From positions 1-7,110 of the forward strand of contig CALKWH010000019.1 in the NCBI GenBank assembly GCA_938004375.1: a DNA stretch of 7,110 bases, given 5' to 3'. This DNA comes from an uncultured Pseudomonadota bacterium. GTDB taxonomy: Bacteria; Myxococcota_A; Polyangia; HGW-17. The first letter of the stretch is position 1, and every line of letters starts with the position of its first letter. This document shows, in pieces, positions 1 through 5,561 of this stretch. A program made the position numbers and the translations under genes. The notes below the pieces were generated by a model. The model made no database searches. It saw only the letters and a list, made by a program, of their open reading frames with translations, and had not been told where the DNA came from.

Positions 1-370
1 AGGTGCCGGATGGACCTGCGTCTGCCACCTCCCCGACCGTGACGTTCTGTCCCAGATATTCGCAGAGCCGCTTCAGTTCGCTGGAGGCGCCGGGCTTGGC
101 CAGCTCGATCCCCAGGCCCGGGCCGCGGGCGGTCTTGTCCGTGACTCGGGCGACCTTCCCGGAGAAATGAATCATGTTGCCTCCCAGCAGGTTGATCAGT
201 CGAAGCTCCAGGAGCTCCCCGACGGAAGGAACACTGGTGGTCCAGATGAAGAACCCGCCCTCCGAGATGTCCTTGGTCAAACCGTGATCCCAGGTGGCCA
301 TCCCCGGTCGCTGAAAAATGACCGGCGCCTGATAGTTGAATCGCCGGTACATTCGCTCGATGAAGTACAT
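1..370 (-). CDS. PilZ-domain c-di-GMP receptor protein (partial, 3' end outside window)
   Basis: Reading the minus strand from an ATG at 370 gives 123 codons open to the left edge, so the C-terminus is missing. The N-terminus carries the two PilZ c-di-GMP-binding signatures: RxxxR at residues 6-10 (R6, R10), and DxSxxG at residues 34-39 (D34, S36, G39) inside TKDISEGGFF. A beta-rich stretch and a GLGIEL strand near residues 85-90 follow, as in PilZ barrels. The family binds c-di-GMP and passes the signal to a partner or to a fused domain. No other domain is visible in the part present. The start is supported by a GGAGGA ribosome binding site 7 nt upstream and by the RxxxR motif falling right after it. 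The gene lies 49 bp downstream of the REC-GGDEF gene on the same strand, so the two are probably co-transcribed and this protein may read the c-di-GMP made by its neighbour. The domain call is fairly sure; the downstream target is unknown. Confidence 0.85.
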   Translation of the reverse strand, partial: MYFIERMYRRFNYQAPVIFQRPGMATWDHGLTKDISEGGFFIWTTSVPSVGELLELRLINLLGGNMIHFSGKVARVTDKTARGPGLGIELAKPGASSELKRLCEYLGQNVTVGEVADAGPSGT

Positions 371-377
371 GTGTCGG

Positions 378-383
378 TCCTCC
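378..383 (-). promoter_or_regulatory. Ribosome binding site of the PilZ gene
   Basis: On the minus strand the sequence reads GGAGGA, with 7 nt between it and the ATG at 370. It is the strongest Shine-Dalgarno match on this strand of the window. It fixes the PilZ start and argues that this gene is translated independently of the upstream REC-GGDEF stop codon at 420. Confidence 0.7.
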
Positions 384-419
384 GGAGTGCCCCTTAGCCG
401 GGGAGCACGGTCATCGTCG

Positions 420-1535
420 TCATTTTACACACCTGACTGCCTCGACCACCCGGTTGCGGCCCGCCTCCTTGGCCCGGTAGAGGGCCAGATCGGCGCAATG
501 CAGGAGCTCCTCGGGGGTGTCCGCGTCCTCGGGGAACGTGGCCACCCCGACGCTCATGGAGAGGCAGCCCAGCGGTTGATCGTCTGCGCCGGGCACGTCG
601 ACCTTCGTCAAGCCCAGACACAGACGGTTCGCGCGGACGACGGCGCCGGGCTTGTCGGTCTCGGGGAGGATGATGATGAACTCCTCGCCCCCGTAACGCC
701 CCACGATGTCGCTCTTGCGGCTCGGGGAGACCGACGGCGAGCCCAGGCGCAGGAAGACGCCGACGGCCTTGAGGACCCGGTCGCCGTTGGCGTGGCCGAG
801 CCGATCGTTGTAGTTTTTGAAATGGTCGATGTCGCAGAACAGCACCGACAGGGGGGACTTGTACCGCGCGGCGCGCGAGAGCTCCTCTTCCAGGCGGGCC
901 ACCACGGTCGCGTGGTTGTAGAGCCCGGTGAGTCCATCCCGGAAGGCCTGGGCGGCCAGCTTGGCGTTGGTCTCCTCGAGCCTGCGGTTGGCCACCAGCA
1001 ATTCCTGGGTGCGCTCGTCCAGGCTCTGCTGCAGCAGGGTCCGGTGTTTCTTCAGGTCTTCGAGTGCGCGCTGAAGAGAGGCGTTGGCGTACTTCACCTC
1101 GAGGGCGAGCAGCTCGTTGGAGCGCTCCATCTCGATCATCTCGAACATCTGCTGGAAGATCGAGTTCAGTTCCACCGGGCTCCAGGGTTTCCGCACGAAG
1201 TGGTGGATGTGCACCTCGTTGATCGCCCGCTCGAGGATCTCGGGCTGGCCATCCCCGGTCAGGAGCACCCGTCGGGTGCGCGGCGACAGGGACAGGCAGT
1301 GGCGCAGGAAGTCGATCCCGCTCATCCCCGGCATCCAGTAATCGACCACGACGATGTGAGGATCGAAACCTGCGGCCAGCAGGTCGCGGGCCTGTTCGCC
1401 TGAAGCGGCCTCCCGGACGACCGCCGTCGTCCCGAAGTGGCGGCTGAACGTGCGGCGGATCAGATCGTCGTCATCGACGATCAGGAGGCGCGGGAGGATG
1501 GGGATGCAAGTTTCGTCGCTGCTGTTTTCGGTCAT
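420..1535 (-). CDS. Response regulator diguanylate cyclase (REC-coiled coil-GGDEF)
   Basis: This is a 371-residue cytoplasmic protein with PleD/WspR-like output logic. The receiver spans about residues 15-130. Its acidic pocket lies at D21-D23, the phospho-acceptor is D65 (in VVVDYWMPG), the switch residue is T93 (LLTGD) and the conserved lysine is K116 (RKPW). A long charged, leucine-rich helix (about 132-195) probably forms a coiled coil linking receiver and output. The GGDEF domain covers about 196-368. It has the metal-binding FCDIDHFK segment (D235), the active-site GGEEF at 282-286 and an RxxD inhibitory site at R273-D276 with the usual five-residue spacing before GGEEF. It should therefore make c-di-GMP from two GTP and be product-inhibited. 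Phosphorylation probably controls dimerisation. The likely partner is the divergently encoded hybrid kinase, but this is inferred from proximity only. A weak AGGGG Shine-Dalgarno sequence lies 9 nt before the ATG. Confidence 0.93.
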   Translation of the reverse strand: MTENSSDETCIPILPRLLIVDDDDLIRRTFSRHFGTTAVVREAASGEQARDLLAAGFDPHIVVVDYWMPGMSGIDFLRHCLSLSPRTRRVLLTGDGQPEILERAINEVHIHHFVRKPWSPVELNSIFQQMFEMIEMERSNELLALEVKYANASLQRALEDLKKHRTLLQQSLDERTQELLVANRRLEETNAKLAAQAFRDGLTGLYNHATVVARLEEELSRAARYKSPLSVLFCDIDHFKNYNDRLGHANGDRVLKAVGVFLRLGSPSVSPSRKSDIVGRYGGEEFIIILPETDKPGAVVRANRLCLGLTKVDVPGADDQPLGCLSMSVGVATFPEDADTPEELLHCADLALYRAKEAGRNRVVEAVRCVK

Positions 1536-1548
1536 GTTCCAGAACCCC

Positions 1549-1560
1549 TGGTGAACACCA
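1549..1560. repeat. Short dyad next to the REC-GGDEF ribosome binding site
   Basis: The sequence TGGTGAACACCA is two perfect 5-bp arms around a central AA. It ends 14 bases upstream of the ATG at 1535 and touches the weak AGGGG Shine-Dalgarno sequence. Its position would suit an operator or a small RNA hairpin, but arms of this length can easily arise by chance. Confidence 0.25.
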
Positions 1561-1631
1561 TACTACCCGAATGATCCCGGATGGCAATCCCCAACTCCCC
1601 TCGAGTCGGACCGGGCGGCGATTGGATGGGT

Positions 1632-1660
1632 TGTTAAAAACTGCTTGCACGGAAAATCAA
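1632..1660 (-). promoter_or_regulatory. Candidate promoter for the REC-GGDEF / PilZ operon
   Basis: On the minus strand a -35-like TTGATT (1655-1660) is followed after 17 nt by a poor -10-like TTAACA (1632-1637). It lies in the only AT-rich part of the 207-bp divergent region, about 100 bp upstream of the start codon. The -10 match is weak, so the AT-rich island is the main support. It overlaps the candidate promoter for the opposite strand. Confidence 0.25.
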
Positions 1661-1673
1661 ATTAAACCATGAT
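1645..1673 (+). promoter_or_regulatory. Candidate promoter for the hybrid kinase operon
   Basis: TTGCAC (1645-1650), an A/T-rich 17-nt spacer and CATGAT (1668-1673, four of six matches to TATAAT) form a plausible sigma-70-type promoter about 70 bp before the kinase start. The 207-bp divergent region (1536-1742) holds no gene that I can support. It consists of this AT-rich centre flanked by GC-rich leaders. The overlap with the opposite-strand candidate would allow shared or competing control of the two transcription units. Confidence 0.35.
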
Positions 1674-1742
1674 TCAAACCAGCCGATTCACCGTGTGGAC
1701 CATGAAAGCACCCTTGACTTTCAATTTTCAGGTTGCTGAACG

Positions 1743-4073
1743 ATGACCGAAGCCCCATCGCTGCCCTTCATGGAGATGCTCGAGTTTGCACCCTGCGGCG
1801 TGCTGGTGCTCGACCTGGAGCTGCGGATCCGGTATCTGAACCGCGTGGCGTCGACGCGGGCGGGACTGAACCTGCCGGACGTCCTGGGCAGGAGCGTTTT
1901 CGAATTCGTGCCGGAGGTTTCAGGGAGCCGTCTTCACGATCTGCTGCTCCGGTGTCGGGACCTGGGGGAACCCCTGGAATGCGAAGGGACGCATCATTAC
2001 CCCGAATCGGGTGAGGGGACCATCCGGCTGTCCCTGCGACGACTCGGGGACGTTGTCGCGATCTTCACCGAGGATGTGACCGACCAGCGCCAGCACTCCA
2101 GTGAGTTGGCCACGAGCCAGGCCATGTTCCAGGCGGCGTTCGAGAACGCCTCGATCGGGCGTTCCCTGACGTCCCCCGAGGGGCGGCTGCAGATGGTCAA
2201 CCAGGCGCTCTGCCAGATCCTGGGCTACGACCGGGACGAACTGCAGCGGCTGAATTTCGCCGAGATCACGCACCCCGACGACCTCGAGGCCAGCCGCGAG
2301 CTGGTGCGGAGCCTCCTGGCGGGGGAGCATGAGTCGTTGCGGATCGAGAAGCGTTACCGCCATCGGGATGGGCATTACGTGGATACGGTCATCAGTTCCA
2401 GGCTCGTACGCGATCCCGCCGGGCGGCCGCTTCACTTCGTCACCGACGTCCTGGACGTGACGAAACAGAAGGCAACACAGGTGGCGCTCGCCCGCAGTGA
2501 GCACCTGTTCAGAACCGTCTTCGAGCGCGCCATGATCGGCATCGCGCTGGTGGGGCTGGACGGTCGCGTGATGATGGCGAACCCGGCTTACGCAGAGATG
2601 ATGGGGATGACTCCGGACCAGCTGCGGGGGGTGCCCTTTCGGGAGCTCACGCACCCGGATGATCTCGAGAAGAACCTTGCCCTGCAGCGCGCGCTGGTCA
2701 GCGGCGAGCTTGACCATTACTCCATGGAGAAGCGATTCCTGCGGTCTGACGGAAAGGTGGTGGACGCGGTGCTGACCGCCAACCTCATCCGGGACGAGGC
2801 GGGGCAGCCCGCGTTCGCGCTGGGGCTCGTCCTGGACGTGACCGAGGCGGTCGCGTCCCGTCGCGAGGCCGGGGCGTTGCGCGAGCGGATGGACCAGACC
2901 GAGCGGCTCCAGACCATCGGCCAGCTCACCGGCGCCATCGCCCATGACTTCAACAACCTGTTGACGGTCATCGGGAGCTATGCCGGTTTCGCCCTCGAGG
3001 CGCTGCCCCCAGGAGATCCCGCGCGCGGCGACGTCCAGCAGATCCAGGCCGCGACGCAGCGCGCGGTGGAGCTCACCCGTCAACTCCTGGCCTTCAGCCG
3101 CAAGCAGGTCCTGGAACCGCGGGTCGTCGACATCGCCTGCATGTTCGAGAACCTGTCCCAGATGTTGGACCGCCTGATGGGAGAGAAGATCCGGCTGATC
3201 TTCCATGCGCACGTCGGACTGCCTCCGGTCTTCTTCGACCCGGGCCAGCTGCAGCAGGTGCTGGTCAACCTGTGCGTGAACGCCCGGGATGCGATGCCCG
3301 CGGGCGGGGAGATCACCCTCGGCCTGGAGCTGCGCGACAGCGAGCGGGTCCGGGACGTTGAAAATTTCTCCGTGACACCCGGACGATACGTCGTGGTCGA
3401 GGTCGCCGATACCGGTTGCGGCATGGACGACCAGACTGTTCAAAGAATCTTTGAACCGTTTTTCACCACCAAACCGCCCGGACAGGGGACCGGCCTGGGC
3501 CTTTCGACGGTCTACGGCATCATCCGGCAGAGCCATGGCTACATCGACGTGCGAAGCTCGCCCGGGAACGGGACAACGTTCGAACTGGCCTTGCCGGTCG
3601 CCGCCGAATCGGTGGTCCAGGAGGAGAAGCCGGCATCGCTCCCGCAGCCACGCGGGGCGGGGGAGCTGGTGCTGGTCGCCGAAGACGAGCTCGAGGTCCG
3701 GCAGGTCGTCACCCGGGTGCTCGGTCGCGCCGGATACCGGGTGCTGACCGCGAAGGACGGCGCCGAGGCCCTGGCGCTCTTCTCCGAGAGGCCCGAGGAC
3801 TTCCAGTTGTTGCTCTCCGACGCCGTCATGCCCGGGATGGGCGGGATCGACCTGCTGGGGAAAATCCGTGCGGTGCGTCCCCAACTGCCCGTCGTGCTCA
3901 TGTCGGGTTATCTCGACGAACGAATCAGCGGCGAGCTGGCCGTCCGTCCCGACGTCCGCTTCCTGCGAAAGCCCTTTTCGGTGGCCGAGCTCTGCGGCAC
4001 CATCCGGGACTCGCTCGACCCCCGAGATCCGGATCTGCCCCCCGGGACCGAAGACCCCTCGTTGAAGGAGTGA
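1743..4073 (+). CDS. Hybrid sensor histidine kinase (PAS-PAS-PAS-HisKA-HATPase-REC)
   Basis: This 776-residue protein has no predicted membrane segment and is probably a cytoplasmic sensor. Three PAS domains lie at about residues 10-115, 125-248 and 252-373. The second and third are clear tandem relatives, offset by about 127 residues and sharing THPDDLE and EKR segments. The HisKA domain contains GAIAHDFNNLL, with phospho-acceptor H401. The ATP-binding domain shows the N box (N513), the G1 box VADTGCGMD (D556), the F box (IFEPFFTTK) and the G2 box GTGLGL (582-587). A C-terminal receiver (about 645-765) has acceptor D693 (SDAVMPGMGG), S721 at the switch position and K743. No HPt domain is present. 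PAS ligand binding presumably controls autophosphorylation at H401, with transfer to D693 and/or to the REC-GGDEF protein. The ATG at 1743 has only a weak AGG 10 nt upstream; the next in-frame ATG (1770) would trim the start of PAS1. The signal is unknown. Confidence 0.93.
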   Translation: MTEAPSLPFMEMLEFAPCGVLVLDLELRIRYLNRVASTRAGLNLPDVLGRSVFEFVPEVSGSRLHDLLLRCRDLGEPLECEGTHHYPESGEGTIRLSLRRLGDVVAIFTEDVTDQRQHSSELATSQAMFQAAFENASIGRSLTSPEGRLQMVNQALCQILGYDRDELQRLNFAEITHPDDLEASRELVRSLLAGEHESLRIEKRYRHRDGHYVDTVISSRLVRDPAGRPLHFVTDVLDVTKQKATQVALARSEHLFRTVFERAMIGIALVGLDGRVMMANPAYAEMMGMTPDQLRGVPFRELTHPDDLEKNLALQRALVSGELDHYSMEKRFLRSDGKVVDAVLTANLIRDEAGQPAFALGLVLDVTEAVASRREAGALRERMDQTERLQTIGQLTGAIAHDFNNLLTVIGSYAGFALEALPPGDPARGDVQQIQAATQRAVELTRQLLAFSRKQVLEPRVVDIACMFENLSQMLDRLMGEKIRLIFHAHVGLPPVFFDPGQLQQVLVNLCVNARDAMPAGGEITLGLELRDSERVRDVENFSVTPGRYVVVEVADTGCGMDDQTVQRIFEPFFTTKPPGQGTGLGLSTVYGIIRQSHGYIDVRSSPGNGTTFELALPVAAESVVQEEKPASLPQPRGAGELVLVAEDELEVRQVVTRVLGRAGYRVLTAKDGAEALALFSERPEDFQLLLSDAVMPGMGGIDLLGKIRAVRPQLPVVLMSGYLDERISGELAVRPDVRFLRKPFSVAELCGTIRDSLDPRDPDLPPGTEDPSLKE
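3438..3456. repeat. 19-bp perfect palindrome inside the kinase ATPase coding region
   Basis: The sequence has 9-bp arms, GTTCAAAGA and TCTTTGAAC, around a single central A. It encodes residues 566-571 (VQRIFE) plus the first base of the next codon. It lies in a locally AT-rich patch of an otherwise GC-rich gene and is followed by CG and five T residues. It could be an intragenic operator, an RNA hairpin, or a by-product of codon choice. No function is assigned. Confidence 0.4.
4065..4070 (+). promoter_or_regulatory. Ribosome binding site of the GAF-PAS-GGDEF gene
   Basis: AAGGAG lies inside the last codons of the kinase gene, 9 nt before the ATG at 4080. With a 6-bp intergenic gap, it supports translation of the cyclase from the kinase transcript and fixes the start at 4080. 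Confidence 0.7.
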
Positions 4074-4079
4074 TCGACG

Positions 4080-5552
4080 ATGTCCGATGAACATTGTGAT
4101 CTTCAATCGTTTCTCCCGACCAACGACTTCGACTGCCACCGCATCATCGATGTGGCGGAGATGTTCCTTCAGGAGTCCCTGCAGGAAATCTCCTACTCGC
4201 GCATCGCCGACATCGCCCGACAGATCACCTCGGCGAAAATTGTTTTAATAAATTTATATGAACCCTCGGGTCTCGACTATTGGACCGTGGCGATGGTCGG
4301 GGTTGAAGACGAGGGTGCGACCGTGCGCGAGCTCCTCGGCTTCGAGGTGGTCGGCTCCCGCTGGAGCTACGACCCCGCCAAGGCCGACCGGATAGCCGAG
4401 CGGATCGTCACCCGGTTCGACACGCTCCACGAGCTGACCGCCCGCCGAATCCCGGTCGACCGGGTCCTGAACCTCGAGAGCCGGCTCGAGCTGGGGCCGG
4501 TCTGGGTCGCTGCCATCCGGAAGGACGAGCGCATGCTGGGGGATCTCGTGATCATCGGCAAGGCCGGCGCAGCGCTGCAGAACGAGCCCCTGCTTCAGCT
4601 CTACGTGCGGCTCGTGGGGCTCTTCTTCACCCGGAGGGCGACCGAGCTGGCGCTCCAGAAGAGCCATGAGCGTTACCTGCTGGCTGTCAACGGAAACCGG
4701 GACGGGATCTGGGACTGGGACATCGTCACGGGCGACCTGTTCCTCTCCGCGCGGTGGAAGGAGATGCTCGGCTACCGCGACCACGAGATACCCAACGTCA
4801 TCGAGTCCTTCCGGGACCACCTGCACCCGGAGGACCGCCCGCGGGTCATGAAGTACGTCGACGGCTATCTCAAGGGCGAAATCCGGAATTACCAGACCGA
4901 GTTCCGCATGCGTTGCAAGGACGGGGCCTACATCTGGGTCCTGGCCCGCGGCGAGGCGCTCTACGACGAATCGGGCAGACCCTATTGCATGGCGGGGTCG
5001 CACACCGACATCACGGAGAAGAAGGAGTTCGACAGGCGGCTCGAGGAGCTGGCCTCCACCGATGTCCTCACCGGGCTGTGGAACCGGCGTCATTTCTTCA
5101 CCGCCGGCGCCACCGAGCTCGCCCGATGTCGCCGCTACAAGAGCCCGTTCTCCATGCTCATGATGGACCTGGACCATTTCAAGCGCATCAACGACGAGTT
5201 CGGTCACGCCGCGGGGGACGAGGTCCTGCGCGCGATGGCGGCGCTGCTGAAGCGGAACCTGCGTGACGTGGACGTCCCCGCGCGGATCGGGGGCGAGGAG
5301 TTCGCCGTCCTGTTGCCGAGCACGGGGTTGGAGGGCGCGCTGGTGGCAGCGGAGCGCGTCCGGAGGTCGGTCGAGGCCGTGCGGGTGTCGTTCGACGGAC
5401 GGGAGCTCGGCTTCACCGTCAGCATCGGGGTCGCCGGCTGTTGCGCTGAGACCCGGGACCTGGATGCATTGATGAAAGCCGCCGACGCCGCCCTCTATCG
5501 CGCCAAGGAGGCGGGGCGCAACTGCTGTCGGACAGAAATCAATGACCGTTGA
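4080..5552 (+). CDS. GAF-PAS-GGDEF diguanylate cyclase
   Basis: This 490-residue protein is predicted to be soluble and to make c-di-GMP from GTP. Residues about 25-185 resemble a GAF-type sensor module found next to PAS and GGDEF domains (ITSAKIVLINLYEP, then a region with GFEVVGSRW and ITRF-like segments); its ligand is unknown. A PAS_3-type domain follows at about 195-320, with the DGIWDWD and HPEDRPRV signatures and the closing DITEKKEFDRRLEELA helix. The GGDEF domain (about 325-488) has DLDHFKRIND for metal and GTP binding, an active-site GGEEF at 404-408 and an inhibitory RxxD at R395-D398, spaced as in PleD. Unlike the other cyclase in the window it has no receiver, so control should come through direct sensing by GAF and PAS. 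It starts 6 bp after the kinase stop and is probably in the same operon. Codons 53-61 are strikingly AT-rich. Confidence 0.93.
   Translation: MSDEHCDLQSFLPTNDFDCHRIIDVAEMFLQESLQEISYSRIADIARQITSAKIVLINLYEPSGLDYWTVAMVGVEDEGATVRELLGFEVVGSRWSYDPAKADRIAERIVTRFDTLHELTARRIPVDRVLNLESRLELGPVWVAAIRKDERMLGDLVIIGKAGAALQNEPLLQLYVRLVGLFFTRRATELALQKSHERYLLAVNGNRDGIWDWDIVTGDLFLSARWKEMLGYRDHEIPNVIESFRDHLHPEDRPRVMKYVDGYLKGEIRNYQTEFRMRCKDGAYIWVLARGEALYDESGRPYCMAGSHTDITEKKEFDRRLEELASTDVLTGLWNRRHFFTAGATELARCRRYKSPFSMLMMDLDHFKRINDEFGHAAGDEVLRAMAALLKRNLRDVDVPARIGGEEFAVLLPSTGLEGALVAAERVRRSVEAVRVSFDGRELGFTVSIGVAGCCAETRDLDALMKAADAALYRAKEAGRNCCRTEINDR
4236..4262 (+). other. AT-rich codon island within the GAF coding region
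   Basis: Nine consecutive codons (residues 53-61, KIVLINLYE) all end in A or T, including two TTA and one ATA. Only 2 of 27 bases are G or C. The flanking codons (GCG before, CCC after) return to the normal GC-rich pattern. The amino acids themselves allow GC-ending synonyms at every position, so the composition is a nucleotide-level signal. Its function is unknown. Confidence 0.55.
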
Positions 5553-5561
5553 GGCGCGGGG

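Noticed and set aside
336..1403. Plus-strand open frame (355 codons) opposite the REC-GGDEF gene
   Set aside because: It is an antisense mirror of a convincingly coding REC-GGDEF sequence, with no motif and no ribosome binding site.
1628..1650. Possible sigma-54 promoter near TGGG...TTGCA
   Set aside because: The GG and GC elements are not separated by the required spacing, so the -24/-12 pattern is not met.
1714..1742. TTGACT as a -35 element immediately before the kinase start
   Set aside because: The 17-nt spacing leads to TGAACG, which is not a -10 element, and transcription would begin inside the coding region.
1999..2012. CCCGA-A-TCGGG small inverted repeat in the kinase coding region
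   Set aside because: Arms of 5 bp in GC-rich coding sequence are expected by chance, and the codons there are typical of the gene.
1920..4139. Long minus-strand open frame (739 codons) opposite the kinase gene
   Set aside because: It lies antisense to a gene with clear PAS, HisKA, HATPase and REC motifs. Its translation is rich in His, Gln, Arg and Gly without domain motifs, as expected of a mirror frame in GC-rich DNA.
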